Position numbers and translations under genes: made by a program. Source: Flavobacterium sp. CYK-55 (GTDB lineage Bacteria > Bacteroidota > Bacteroidia > Flavobacteriales > Flavobacteriaceae). Taken from it: a stretch of 64,000 nucleotides of DNA. The DNA is taken from NCBI RefSeq assembly GCF_018413465.1, contig NZ_JAHCDK010000014.1:17920-81919 (forward strand). The letters are read 5' to 3'. Below, piece after piece: positions 8,650 through 18,471 of this stretch; positions within the stretch are counted from its first letter, which is position 1; every line of letters begins with the position of its first letter. Below the pieces are notes generated by a model that saw only the letters and a list, made by a program, of their open reading frames with translations, did no database searches and was not told where the DNA came from.

Positions 8650-10932
8650 CTACCGAAGCAGTTCAAAAGCTTCTTTGAGTGTTGCTGATGAGCTTCCGCC
8701 CACATAAACTTCAAATGCTCCGGGTTCAGCCACAAAATTCAAATCAGAGTTGTAGAACTTTAGATCATCTACACTCAGATCAAAGGTGACTTTTCGGGTT
8801 TCGCCTTTGGATAATGAAATTTTCTGAAAACCTTTTAGTTCACGCATCGGGCGAGTTACTGACCCAACTACATCTCGCAAATACAACTGAACTACTTCTT
8901 GTCCGTCAAAATTTCCGGTATTGGTTACTTCAACCGAAACAGTCAAAGTTTGTCCAGCCTTTAACTGACGGGTTGAAACCGTTAAGTTTTTGTACCCAAA
9001 TTGTGTATAGCTCAAACCAAAACCAAACGAGAACTCCGGTTCATTGCGCTGGTCTAAATAATTCGACCTGAATTTTTCAAAATTACCTTCAGAATTACCC
9101 AAAGGTCTGCCTGTATTTTTATGATTGTAATAGATGGGTATTTGACCCACATTTCTCGGAAAAGTGGCCGATAATTTACCCGAAGGATTTACATCGCCAA
9201 ACAAAACATCGGCAATAGCTAAACCGGCTTCTGAGCCCGGAAACCATACATCTAAAATAGCCGGAACCGACTTTACTTCATCGGCTAAAACCAGTGGACG
9301 TCCGTTGAAGAGCACCAAAACAACCGGTTTTCCGGTGGCCAATAAGGCTTTGAGTAAATCTTTTTGCGCCTGAGGGATTTCAAGGTTTGTTCGGCTGCTG
9401 CTTTCTCCGCTCATCTCGGCTGATTCACCCAGAGCTGCCACAACAACATCAGCTTTACGAGCAACTTCAAGTGCTTCGTTCATTAATTGATCACTGGTTC
9501 GCGCATCGCGGTGTAGGGTCTTACCAAACATGGTGGCACGTTCTTCATAGGCAGCATCATAATCAAGATTACTGCCTTTGGCATAAATAATCTGTGCTTG
9601 TTTGCCCAACACTTCACGAAGGCCGGCTAAGACCGAAACAGATTTAGACTGCTGAGTAGCCACACTCCATGTACCGGCCATATTTTCGGCAGCATCGGCC
9701 AATGGGCCAATCAAGGCAATGGTTCCTTGTTTTTTGAGCGGTAATAATTGCTGCTCATTTTTGAGCAAAACAAATGATTCAGCTGCTATTTTACGAGCTT
9801 CAGCGCGGGAAGCCGATGTGAAAATTTCTTTTTTTGAACGATTATCATCGCAATAACGGTACGGATCATCAAACAAACCTAAATCATATTTGGCATTGAG
9901 AATCAAACCAACGGCTTGATCAATTTGGGCCAGAGTAACTCGGCCTTCATCTAATGATTTTTTAAGGGTAGTCAAAAAGCCCTCACCCACCATATCCATC
10001 TCAACACCTGCATTCATAGCCATAGCCGAAGCGGTTTGTAAATCCCCAACCCCGTGGTGGATCATTTCATTGATGCCGGTGTAATCGGTAACTACAAAAC
10101 CTTTAAAACCCCATTGCTTGCGCAATACATCTGTAAGCAACCATTTATTTCCGGTTGCCGGAATCCCGTCAATTTCATTAAACGAAGCCATAACTGTTCC
10201 TGCTCCGGCATCAATGGCCGCTTTATACGGCGGCAAATATTCGTTGTACATTCTGATCCGACTCATATCAACGGTATTGTAATCACGACCGGATTCAGCC
10301 GCCCCGTATAGAGCAAAGTGCTTAACGCAAGATAATATGGTGTTTTTTTTACTCAAATCAGTACCTTGATAACCTTTGACCATGGCTTGCGCGATTTTGC
10401 TCCCCAAAAAAGCGTCTTCACCTGAACCTTCAGCTACACGTCCCCAACGCGGATCTCGCGAAATATCAACCATGGGTGAAAAAGTCCAATTGATTCCATC
10501 GGCACTGGCCTCTTGCGCAGCAATCTCTGCCGAGCGTTGAATAAGGTTCATATTCCAACTACACGATAGTCCGAGCGGAATAGGAAAAGTAGTTTCATAA
10601 CCGTGAATAACATCCATTCCAAACAACAAAGGAATTTTAAGTCTGCTTTTTTCAACGGCTATCTTCTGAACTTCTTTTATTTTTTGTACCGATTTAATGT
10701 TAAACAATCCGCCTACCTGACCTTGCTGAATTTTTTTGGCAATATCCGAACTTCCGGCCTGACCGGTAGTAATATCGCCCGAAGTAGGTAGATTGAGTTG
10801 CCCTAACTTTTCATCTAAAGTCATTTTGGCCAATAAATCGTTGACGAATTTTTCTTTAGACACTTTTGTTTGTGCATATACAGAAGATACGGTCACCAAC
10901 AAAATCAATAAGCTGTATCGGAGTTGTTTCAT
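8650..10932 (-). CDS. bglX: GH3 beta-glucosidase, periplasmic
   Basis: The 760-residue protein has a signal peptide (about 1-20), the GH3 TIM-barrel with the substrate-binding KHF motif (204-206) and the nucleophile Asp283 in VVTDYTG. The alpha/beta sandwich holds SAEMSGESSSR with a candidate acid/base Glu. A C-terminal Fn3-like domain (about 650-755) completes the BglX-type architecture. It releases glucose from the non-reducing end of short beta-glucans. It lies 9 bases downstream of the esterase gene in the same run. In Bacteroides, GH3 enzymes next to GH144 enzymes act on sophoro-oligosaccharides (beta-1,2), which suits this context; beta-1,3 or beta-1,4 preference cannot be excluded. Confidence 0.9.
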   Translation of the reverse strand: MKQLRYSLLILLVTVSSVYAQTKVSKEKFVNDLLAKMTLDEKLGQLNLPTSGDITTGQAGSSDIAKKIQQGQVGGLFNIKSVQKIKEVQKIAVEKSRLKIPLLFGMDVIHGYETTFPIPLGLSCSWNMNLIQRSAEIAAQEASADGINWTFSPMVDISRDPRWGRVAEGSGEDAFLGSKIAQAMVKGYQGTDLSKKNTILSCVKHFALYGAAESGRDYNTVDMSRIRMYNEYLPPYKAAIDAGAGTVMASFNEIDGIPATGNKWLLTDVLRKQWGFKGFVVTDYTGINEMIHHGVGDLQTASAMAMNAGVEMDMVGEGFLTTLKKSLDEGRVTLAQIDQAVGLILNAKYDLGLFDDPYRYCDDNRSKKEIFTSASRAEARKIAAESFVLLKNEQQLLPLKKQGTIALIGPLADAAENMAGTWSVATQQSKSVSVLAGLREVLGKQAQIIYAKGSNLDYDAAYEERATMFGKTLHRDARTSDQLMNEALEVARKADVVVAALGESAEMSGESSSRTNLEIPQAQKDLLKALLATGKPVVLVLFNGRPLVLADEVKSVPAILDVWFPGSEAGLAIADVLFGDVNPSGKLSATFPRNVGQIPIYYNHKNTGRPLGNSEGNFEKFRSNYLDQRNEPEFSFGFGLSYTQFGYKNLTVSTRQLKAGQTLTVSVEVTNTGNFDGQEVVQLYLRDVVGSVTRPMRELKGFQKISLSKGETRKVTFDLSVDDLKFYNSDLNFVAEPGAFEVYVGGSSSATLKEAFELLR

Positions 10933-10941
10933 TTTAATATT

Positions 10942-11637
10942 TTATAAATGTTGTTGAAATAACCACTGGTAAAATTCAGGATTTGAATAAGTCGAATCCC
11001 ACGAATTGTGATTGTCATTCTGAAAAATCGTCAGACTGGCCAATGGGTTATGTTTTTTGAGTTGGTTGTAAATTTTGATGGCATAACTGGGCGGAACAAC
11101 ATCATCGAGCGCTCCGTGATAGATGCGTATAGGAACATTTTTAATGCGCGGAAATTCATCCTCCATATAATAATCAACCGGCGCACACACCGGTGCTACA
11201 GCTGCAAACAGCTCCGGATGCTCAAAGGTAAGTTTCCAAACCCCCAAACCACCCATACTCAAACCGGTCAAGTAAATGCGCTTCGGATTGACTTGATATT
11301 GAGCCACAATTGATTCAATGAGTTCATAAACCGCGCGGGTATCCCATTTTTGATTTTCAGGGCAATGTGGTGCTAACAAAATAGCCGGCTGAGTAATCAG
11401 TGACTTATAGGTAAACGGGCTGTGACTTTTAACAATCTCGAGTGCTCCTCCTCTTTCGCCCGAACCATGCAGAAAAACCAGCAAAGGCAAATCTTTGTTG
11501 GGTTGGTTCGGAACATCAATTAAATATTCTAAAGCAACTTTTTGTTTGATTTCTTTTTGAAACTGCCCACTGAGTTCTTGTGAAAAACCGTTTACATCCA
11601 AAACAAACAAAGCCAAAAAAATCAATAGTTTCTTCAT
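10942..11637 (-). CDS. exported alpha/beta-hydrolase esterase in the glucan locus
   Basis: This 231-residue predicted esterase has a signal peptide (MKKLLIFLALFVLDVNGFSQ), the oxyanion segment FLHGSGERGG (55-64), the nucleophile elbow GLSMGG with Ser127, an acid at Asp178 or Asp179 (GALDDVVPP) and His210 in NDNHNSWD. It resembles PHB-depolymerase/feruloyl-esterase-like 'predicted peptidase' proteins. The frame is open to 11724, but that extension overlaps the end of the GH144 gene and lacks a signal sequence, so the ATG at 11637 is used. Its place between endo- and exo-glucanases suggests that it removes an acyl substituent from the glucan; this is inference. Confidence 0.82.
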   Translation of the reverse strand: MKKLLIFLALFVLDVNGFSQELSGQFQKEIKQKVALEYLIDVPNQPNKDLPLLVFLHGSGERGGALEIVKSHSPFTYKSLITQPAILLAPHCPENQKWDTRAVYELIESIVAQYQVNPKRIYLTGLSMGGLGVWKLTFEHPELFAAVAPVCAPVDYYMEDEFPRIKNVPIRIYHGALDDVVPPSYAIKIYNQLKKHNPLASLTIFQNDNHNSWDSTYSNPEFYQWLFQQHL

Positions 11638-11642
11638 ACTTT

Positions 11643-13025
11643 TTAAAATCCGTGTTGCGTTGATGAAAACCCTAAGTTTTGCAACCCTGTTTTTACCTCG
11701 GGTGCCTGCATAAACAAATTCCACAACAAACCGCTGCGGTAGTTTTCAATCATCGGCGCAATGGTGCCTTGATCAATGGCTAAATAACGCTTAGTTACCC
11801 AGTTATAGTGCAACGAAAAAGCATCATACGGACCGGCTATTCCCACATGGGTATTTCTTTTTTCATTATAAATGAATCGCAAAAAACGCATAGACTCATC
11901 GGGTGTGTAAGGCATTGAAGACAAAGCGGCTGTTGGTGATATCACACCTCGATCAGCTGTAGGTTGATGCGCTGCATAACCTGTAGAACCATCTGAATTA
12001 CGCGTATAACTGGCCGTTAAACCCCAGCATTTATTTGAATATCCAACATACTGAAATGGGTTCACTTGACAATGCTGATAGATAATTTTAGTGTGATTTA
12101 CATTCAAATCCCAATATTGGGCATACTGGTCCGAAAGTCCGCGCGGATCAAGTCCTAAATAAGAATAATGCGCCCAAAACATAGGTCCAACAATTGAGGT
12201 CCCGTTGTGATTAAATATTTTAGGAAAACCATAAGCCGAACCACCGGTAACAATGGCACCGTTTCGGGCCCATGCCTGATGATAAGATGCATTCGGAACA
12301 GGATGCGTTGGTGATGCCGCACCCATGACATAGGTAATCAAACATTCATTGTATCCCTCAAGTTTAAAGTTAAGTTGCCACTGGTAATTGGGCGACCAAT
12401 GCCAATACAATGCATTTTCGCCTTTGGTGTACCAATCCCATTCAACTCCTTTCCATAAATCATCTGCTTTTTGAGCAATAGCTTGTTCTTCGACACTGCC
12501 GTTTTTAAAATATTCTCGCAATGAAATAAGGCCTTGACAAAGAAAAGCAGTTTCAACCAAATCCCCTCCGTTATCAACTGTTCCAAACGGAATTACCTCT
12601 CCGTTGGTTCCGTTCATCCAATGTGGCCAAGCGCCGTGAAAACGATCGGCATTTTCTAAAAATGTCAACGCTGTAGTAAGTCTTGAAACAGCTTCTGTTC
12701 TTGAGACAAAACCTCTTTCAACACCTACAATAATTGACATCAAACCAAAGCCCGAACCACCTGTTGTAACAATGTTGGCATCATTAGACGGGTCATCAAC
12801 ATGATAGCGTTCGCGTGCTAACTTTGAAACCGGATGGGCATAATCCCAAAAATATTTTATAGCATCTTGTTGTGCTTTATTTAAAAGTTCCGCATCGGTT
12901 AATTGAGGAATATTGGCATTGGGGTCAGGATTTGCCGTATTGTCTTGACCTGAACTGCCTGAAGTACAAGCAATAGACACTAGTGCTACAAATAAAACAA
13001 GACCTGATTTTGAAAAATATGACAT
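11643..13025 (-). CDS. GH144-type endo-beta-1,2-glucanase lipoprotein
   Basis: The 460-residue protein is a lipoprotein (VSIAC, Cys20) with a Ser/Asn-rich linker and then the 'glycoamylase' (alpha/alpha)6-barrel domain now placed in family GH144. Typical segments are AIKYFWDYAHP (55-65), NIVTTGGSGFG (84-94), VDNGGDLVET (150-159) with candidate acidic residues Asp151/Asp155/Glu158, EGYNECLITY (223-232) and GAASPTHPVP. Characterised members such as the Chitinophaga pinensis enzyme cut linear beta-1,2-glucan to sophoro-oligosaccharides. The lipobox suggests attachment to the cell surface or outer membrane, where the first cut would be made. Older annotation would call it glucoamylase; that is a domain name, not an activity. 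Confidence 0.85.
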   Translation of the reverse strand: MSYFSKSGLVLFVALVSIACTSGSSGQDNTANPDPNANIPQLTDAELLNKAQQDAIKYFWDYAHPVSKLARERYHVDDPSNDANIVTTGGSGFGLMSIIVGVERGFVSRTEAVSRLTTALTFLENADRFHGAWPHWMNGTNGEVIPFGTVDNGGDLVETAFLCQGLISLREYFKNGSVEEQAIAQKADDLWKGVEWDWYTKGENALYWHWSPNYQWQLNFKLEGYNECLITYVMGAASPTHPVPNASYHQAWARNGAIVTGGSAYGFPKIFNHNGTSIVGPMFWAHYSYLGLDPRGLSDQYAQYWDLNVNHTKIIYQHCQVNPFQYVGYSNKCWGLTASYTRNSDGSTGYAAHQPTADRGVISPTAALSSMPYTPDESMRFLRFIYNEKRNTHVGIAGPYDAFSLHYNWVTKRYLAIDQGTIAPMIENYRSGLLWNLFMQAPEVKTGLQNLGFSSTQHGF

Positions 13026-13094
13026 AAAAGATTGTTTGTAGAGAAAAGAGTCCGAATTTTTGATTCGGACTCTTGTAAAAATGCTAATAAAAAA

Positions 13095-14039
13095 TTATCT
13101 ACCGGCTTTTTCTAACTCATATAAAGAATTGATATCTGCTGATGATAAAGCTTTGTCCCAAACACGGATTTCATCTACTTTTCCGGTTAAAGATTTCTGC
13201 CATGAATCAGCATTTCCTGTAAGCACTGAACCAAATGTTCCGATAAGCGGTTTGGTGTTGGCAAAGAAGTTTAAGTTAAGCGGGTTTCCACCGTTTCTGG
13301 TTTCCCATTTCGGATTTGAAATTTTCTGACCATTGGCATACACTTTAAAAGTTCCTGCTGCACCGTCCCATACAATTACATAGTGCGCCCAAACGCCTCC
13401 GTTTTTATTCGGGTAAGCAACGTGTTGAACACCTGTTGGATCAGCAGCATTTTCAGTAATCATACCGTCATCTAACTTGATGGTGTTTCGCGAATCTTGC
13501 CAGTTAGCCGAACCGTCCGCATTTTTAATTACAGCCAAACCTTTGGTTGTCAACGAGTCAACAGTAGCTGCTTTCCAACCGGTCTCGGCCATGAAGTTGA
13601 TATTTCCTGCCCATTCGTCATGTGAATCATCCATTGGACGTGTCATTTGGAAAAACATAGATGGCCCATCTAGTGGTGTTCCTTGATTGTTAGAAACATT
13701 TGCCCACAAACTGATGGTCATGCTGGTGGCTGAGTTTAAGCTCGCAATGGCCGGATATGCCAAATAACCACCACTAAAGTTAGCACATTGGCCTTTAACA
13801 CCGGCAGTCCACGTTGTACCTGCAGTTGATGACGGATTAGTACTAGATTTTGACTCAGTACCATTTCCGTTTAACGGCCAATAAGCTTTTAGGTTTGATG
13901 CCCCCACCTCATTGGCTGAGTTGTATCCTCCAATTGGTGGTAATGAATCTGAACTACTGCTATCGCTGCTGCAACTCACAACAGTTGACATGGTTAATCC
14001 TAAACCTAAGGCAGCTAATAAAATTCTGTTTGTTTTCAT
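13095..14039 (-). CDS. LamG-like surface glycan-binding lipoprotein
   Basis: The 314-residue protein has a lipoprotein signal (STVVSC, Cys23), a Ser/Asp spacer (SSDSSSSDSLPPIGG), and one concanavalin A-like/LamG domain spanning about residues 48-310, with AYWPLNGNG, ATSMTISLWANVS, VYANGQKIS and the terminal KVDEIRVWDKALS. It sits directly after susD in the position where SusE/SusF-type surface glycan-binding proteins are found, and so probably binds the target glucan on the outer face of the outer membrane. No catalytic residues of GH16-type laminarinases (ExDxxE) are seen, so it is called a binding protein rather than an enzyme. Confidence 0.83.
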   Translation of the reverse strand: MKTNRILLAALGLGLTMSTVVSCSSDSSSSDSLPPIGGYNSANEVGASNLKAYWPLNGNGTESKSSTNPSSTAGTTWTAGVKGQCANFSGGYLAYPAIASLNSATSMTISLWANVSNNQGTPLDGPSMFFQMTRPMDDSHDEWAGNINFMAETGWKAATVDSLTTKGLAVIKNADGSANWQDSRNTIKLDDGMITENAADPTGVQHVAYPNKNGGVWAHYVIVWDGAAGTFKVYANGQKISNPKWETRNGGNPLNLNFFANTKPLIGTFGSVLTGNADSWQKSLTGKVDEIRVWDKALSSADINSLYELEKAGR

Positions 14040-14077
14040 AATAGTAAAATAGATAATTGATTAAATTAATAAATGTG

Positions 14078-15538
14078 TTAATATCCGTTGTTTTGGGTTA
14101 GTTGAAAATTACTCTGAAGTATGGCATTATAAGGAATCGGGAATACTTCATGAACTCCTGGAATAAATGTTTTTCCATCGGCGGCCATCGCACTTACCGC
14201 TTGACCGGTTCTGATGATATCAAACCATCGCTCGTGCTCCATGGCCATCTCAAGATGACGCTCTTTGTAAATAGCAGGCAAATCAATCGTATTTAAGTCA
14301 GCCAAACCGGCACGGTGGCGTAGGTCATTGATGATTTCAAGCGCTACAGCTGAGTTGCCTATATGATATCCGGCTTCAGCGCGAATAAGTAATAAATCAC
14401 TGTATTTTAAGATGCGAATATTCTTGGCGGTTTCACTTTTGTTGCCGTTCCAAGATTCAGCCAAACTGCTTTGATAGGCTTTGTAATTATAGCGCGGATT
14501 GTTCCAAGTTGGCGATCCTTGATAACCGTCCCAAAGTGTAAACGGAGTTGAAGTCACAAACATAATCGTGGCGTTCTTGCGCAAATCACCGGGCTCATAA
14601 GTATTGACCAACTTCATGGTTGGTGTATTAAAACCCCAACCCAAGTCAGGAGTTCCGCGCGGGCTTTGCACATCGGTATAACCTTGAACACCTTTTCCTA
14701 AAGTAGATTGAACCTCAAAAAGCGATTCAGAACCGTTTTCACTGACTTCTCTCCAAACATCAGCATAATTGGTCAATAAACTGTAACCCGTTACCTGCAA
14801 TGACATGTCATATGATTGCTGCCACTTTTCTTGATACAAATATACTTTGGCCAACAATCCTTGGGCGGCTCCTTTTGATGCGCGCCCTTTATCATCAGAG
14901 GTATATTGAGCTGCATTGGGCAATAACTCAATGGCGCTGAGTAAATCGGCTTCAATCTGTGCATAGGTTTCTTCTTTGGTTTTGCGGTGATTAACCAATT
15001 GATTAACCAATGCTGTATTGTTGAGTTCAATTTTTTGCACAACAACCGGCACCCCGCCAAAACAACGAACCAAATCAAAATACCACAAGGCCCGCAAAAA
15101 TTTTACTTCGCCTATGAGTCTGTTTTTAAGGTTTTGATTGATTGACAGCTGTTCTAAGTAGTACAATGCTGAATTGGCGCGATAAATTCCTTCATAATGG
15201 GCATCCCAAACTTCTTTAAGCGATACCATTGATGAGTCAAAGTTCAAAGCGTCTAATTTGTGTTTATCGGTTCCGGTATCGCCGGGCGTTGAACCTTTAT
15301 CGGCATCATCTGATGTCATGCTGGTCATGCCAATCCACGAAAACGAATACATTTTCCAATCAAGCATAGCATTATAAACACCATTAACAAGAGCGGTGGC
15401 GTTTTGATCGTTGTTTAAAAAATCAATTTCAGATATATTGTCTCTGGGTTCTACATCTAGGTCTTTGTCGCAACTCAACAAAGCAAGAGCCACCCACAAC
15501 ACAGCCAAACCTTTCATTCTAATATGATAAATTTTCAT
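14078..15538 (-). CDS. susD: SusD/RagB family glycan-binding lipoprotein
   Basis: The 486-residue protein has a lipobox (ALLSC, about Cys23) and the SusD fold: an N-terminal TPR-like region (FLNNDQNATALVNGVYNAML, KFLRALWYFDLVRCFGGVP) and the C-terminal segment RILKYSDLLLIRAEA followed by INDLRHRAGL and ERHLEMAMEHERWFDIIRTG, all typical. SusD partners cap the SusC barrel and hold the glycan at the cell surface. Its start lies 3 bases after the susC stop. A second in-frame ATG seven codons in gives an equally good signal peptide, so the exact start is uncertain. Confidence 0.95.
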   Translation of the reverse strand: MKIYHIRMKGLAVLWVALALLSCDKDLDVEPRDNISEIDFLNNDQNATALVNGVYNAMLDWKMYSFSWIGMTSMTSDDADKGSTPGDTGTDKHKLDALNFDSSMVSLKEVWDAHYEGIYRANSALYYLEQLSINQNLKNRLIGEVKFLRALWYFDLVRCFGGVPVVVQKIELNNTALVNQLVNHRKTKEETYAQIEADLLSAIELLPNAAQYTSDDKGRASKGAAQGLLAKVYLYQEKWQQSYDMSLQVTGYSLLTNYADVWREVSENGSESLFEVQSTLGKGVQGYTDVQSPRGTPDLGWGFNTPTMKLVNTYEPGDLRKNATIMFVTSTPFTLWDGYQGSPTWNNPRYNYKAYQSSLAESWNGNKSETAKNIRILKYSDLLLIRAEAGYHIGNSAVALEIINDLRHRAGLADLNTIDLPAIYKERHLEMAMEHERWFDIIRTGQAVSAMAADGKTFIPGVHEVFPIPYNAILQSNFQLTQNNGY

Positions 15539-15541
15539 GAC

Positions 15542-18448
15542 TTAAATTTTAAAATTAGCGCCAAACAAAAACGTTTTATTGGTTGGATATGCATCTAATT
15601 CAATACCTGCTCTACCCAAAGCATTACCTGAAATTTCAGGTGAATAACCGGTGTATTTTGTAAAAATAAACGGATTAATGGCCGTGCAATACAAACGAAC
15701 TTTTACCTTGTCTTTTATTAAATTATTAATGCTATATCCCAAAGTAATGTTGTTGATTCTAAAGAAACTACCGTCTTCAACATAATAGCTCAAGGCCGGT
15801 GGAACATCATTAAACGGCTTAGGATTATCAGCATTTGGCGTTGATGGTGTCCAGAAACTGTCCAGAATATCATATTCAATATTTTCATTACCGAATCGCT
15901 GAGCCTTTTTGCCATTGTATACTTTATTACCCCCCACGCCATATGTATATACAGAGAAATCAAAGTTCTTGTAATTCAGATTGAAATTAAGTCCGTAGGT
16001 ATATTTCGGAAGATACGTACCGGCAATGACTTTTTCAGAACCGTAATTAAACCAACCATCCGGATTGTAACCGTTTTGTTGATAGACATAAAAACTACCC
16101 AATGGCTCGCCCACTACTACTTGCTTAACATCAATACCATTTCCTAGGTTTCCGCCGGTTAGGTTTTTAAAATATTGGCTATTCACTTCTGACAATTCAT
16201 TTTGGTTCATTGAGAAGTTTCCGCCAACTGAAAAGTTCCAGTTTTTATTGAGCGTTTTTTTATAGTTCAAAGTCAATTCGAAACCTTTGTTGGTCACTAC
16301 TCCAACGTTTTGAAACACATTGCCCGGAGCTACCACATCTGGCAAATCTACCATCAAAATAACATCCGTGTTTTTGCGATTGTAGTAATCAATGGTGCCT
16401 GACAAACTGTTGTTGAGTACTGTAAAATCAACCCCAAAGTCAAACTCTTTCATCTTTTCCCAAGTCAGATTATCATCAACCTCGTAGGCCAAAACCGAAC
16501 CCGGATAAATATTTTGGTTGCTGCCAAAAGCATAGTTGTTTTGTCCGACTGTAAAATTTCGGGTGTTTAATGCGTATGAACCACGACCATTACCCACCAC
16601 ACCGTAACTCATTTTGAGCTTCAAGAAATTGACAAAAGATAGTTTTTCAAGAAAGTCTTCTTTTGACAAAATCCATCCGGCTGATATTGAAGGGAAATTT
16701 TCATAGCGCTGATTGTTTAAAAACGAGCTGATGCCTTCTCTTCTAACAATAGCCGTAAGCAAATACTTTGATTTGTAATCATATTCGGCTCTGGCAAAAT
16801 ATGCTAAACTAACTACCGGAGTTGAAGAGCGGTTGTCAATAACCGTACTGGGTGCTACCGGAGTATTGTTGGTCGAAAAGTTCAAAGACCAATAGTTTTC
16901 TTGGGTGGGAACATTGTAGCGCGTGGCTGACAAGGTTTCATAATTTTCAAAAATTGATTTTGACATTCCGAGCACCGCAGTTAGGTTGTGGTTGCCAAAG
17001 TCTTTTTTGTAGGTAAAGAAATTGTCAAAATTCCAGTTGTATTCGTTGTACCGATTTTGAGTCAATGAGTTGTAATTGGTTGAAACCACATTGATGAGTT
17101 CAGAAAAATAAAAATTTTGATCGGTTATATAAGTGGCTCCGTATCTGGAGTTAAACTTTAAATCATCGGTTATTTTTATTTCAGCTCCAAACGATGCGGT
17201 CAGATTGATTCTTCTGGCTTTATTGTTTACCGTTTCGAGCATGGCCACCGGATTGGCAACATTGTTATACCGAACACCTTCAACATCATTATACCCCAAT
17301 GAGTTGACCAAAGGTTGTGCAAAATTGCCGTTGGCATCATACACTGGCATAATAGGTGCTTGCTTATAGGCCGCCGTAAAGGCCGAAGCTGGCTTAGTCG
17401 TGTTGTTTTCATTTGAAAAATTCACAAAACTAGTGAGCTTTACTCTTTTGTTGAACAAGCTGTATTCATTATTTGACAACACATTCAAACGACGATATCT
17501 GGTGCCCATCAGGATTCCTTTTTCATCATAATGCGATGCCGACAACGAATAGTTGACTTTATCACTGGCACCAGCCAATGAAAACGAATTACTGTACACT
17601 TCGCCTGTTTCGGTTATCTCATCAAGCCAATTGGTATCAACTTTGGGCGACATATTAAAGTACGAACTTGACCCAAGAGCTGAATTGCTGTAATAGGCAT
17701 AGCGATAAGCATCGGCCATTTTTACTTTTTTCATGATTGATTTTTGACCGTAATAGGTATCAATCGTAACTTTTGGCTCACCTATTTTTCCTTTTTTGGT
17801 GGATATAATCACTACCCCATTAGCCCCTTTTTGCCCATAGATAGCCAACGAAGCCGCGTCTTTTAAGATGTCAATACTTTCAATATCATTGGGGCTTAAT
17901 CCGTTGAGGCCATTGGTTTCAACATTATCAATCACATACAAAGGTGTACTGGCTCCGGTAACGGTTCCTAAGCCGCGGATGATAATGTTGGGCTGAGCAC
18001 CCGGCTCATCATTGGTTACAATATTAACCCCAGCCGCTTTTCCTTGAATCGCTTGAATCGCGCTTTGTGCAGGTTGCTTTAAGAGTTCGTCTGATTTAAT
18101 CTGAACCACCGATCCGGTAACTGCACCTTTCTTTTTGGTTCCATATCCTACTACAACTACTTCACTAAGTGCATTGACTTCGGGTCTTAAAAGCACTTGC
18201 ATAGCATCGGCTGCCTTGAGGGTTTGGGTTTCAAAACCTATATAACTAAAAACAAGTAATTCACCCTCTGATGCGTTAATGGTAAACTTTCCGTCAAAAT
18301 CAGTCACTGATTCTTTTTTGGTTTGCTTAGATTGTACGCGCACCCCCGAAATACCCATTTTGTTGCTGTCTGAAACAACCCCTGATATGGTTTGTGCTTG
18401 AATGTAGGCCGTAGCCCAGAGCAGCCATAACCAATAATATTTTTTCAT
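15542..18448 (-). CDS. susC: SusC/RagA family TonB-dependent oligosaccharide transporter
   Basis: The 968-residue outer-membrane protein has a signal peptide (about 1-19), a carboxypeptidase-D-like domain (about 22-95, ISGVVSDSNKMGISG and VTDFDGKFTINASEG), the segment VVVVGYGTKKKGAVTGSV, a plug domain (about 115-220, with IIIRGLGTVTGASTPLYVID and SIDILKDAASLAIYGQKGAN) and a 22-strand barrel ending in FLFGANFKI. It imports oligosaccharides through the outer membrane with energy from TonB/ExbBD. It is the first structural gene of the locus, with a promoter and palindromes just upstream. Confidence 0.96.
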   Translation of the reverse strand: MKKYYWLWLLWATAYIQAQTISGVVSDSNKMGISGVRVQSKQTKKESVTDFDGKFTINASEGELLVFSYIGFETQTLKAADAMQVLLRPEVNALSEVVVVGYGTKKKGAVTGSVVQIKSDELLKQPAQSAIQAIQGKAAGVNIVTNDEPGAQPNIIIRGLGTVTGASTPLYVIDNVETNGLNGLSPNDIESIDILKDAASLAIYGQKGANGVVIISTKKGKIGEPKVTIDTYYGQKSIMKKVKMADAYRYAYYSNSALGSSSYFNMSPKVDTNWLDEITETGEVYSNSFSLAGASDKVNYSLSASHYDEKGILMGTRYRRLNVLSNNEYSLFNKRVKLTSFVNFSNENNTTKPASAFTAAYKQAPIMPVYDANGNFAQPLVNSLGYNDVEGVRYNNVANPVAMLETVNNKARRINLTASFGAEIKITDDLKFNSRYGATYITDQNFYFSELINVVSTNYNSLTQNRYNEYNWNFDNFFTYKKDFGNHNLTAVLGMSKSIFENYETLSATRYNVPTQENYWSLNFSTNNTPVAPSTVIDNRSSTPVVSLAYFARAEYDYKSKYLLTAIVRREGISSFLNNQRYENFPSISAGWILSKEDFLEKLSFVNFLKLKMSYGVVGNGRGSYALNTRNFTVGQNNYAFGSNQNIYPGSVLAYEVDDNLTWEKMKEFDFGVDFTVLNNSLSGTIDYYNRKNTDVILMVDLPDVVAPGNVFQNVGVVTNKGFELTLNYKKTLNKNWNFSVGGNFSMNQNELSEVNSQYFKNLTGGNLGNGIDVKQVVVGEPLGSFYVYQQNGYNPDGWFNYGSEKVIAGTYLPKYTYGLNFNLNYKNFDFSVYTYGVGGNKVYNGKKAQRFGNENIEYDILDSFWTPSTPNADNPKPFNDVPPALSYYVEDGSFFRINNITLGYSINNLIKDKVKVRLYCTAINPFIFTKYTGYSPEISGNALGRAGIELDAYPTNKTFLFGANFKI

Positions 18449-18471
18449 AGTTAGAAATTAAATTGCGGTTA

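Noticed and set aside
11638..11724. N-terminal extension of the esterase
   Set aside because: It overlaps the 3' end of the GH144 gene and would bury the signal peptide.
11643..13025. Glucoamylase (starch-degrading) activity
   Set aside because: The domain name is historical; the sequence fits GH144, whose tested members act on beta-1,2-glucan.
13095..14039. GH16 laminarinase
   Set aside because: The concanavalin A-like fold is present but the ExDxxE catalytic motif is not.
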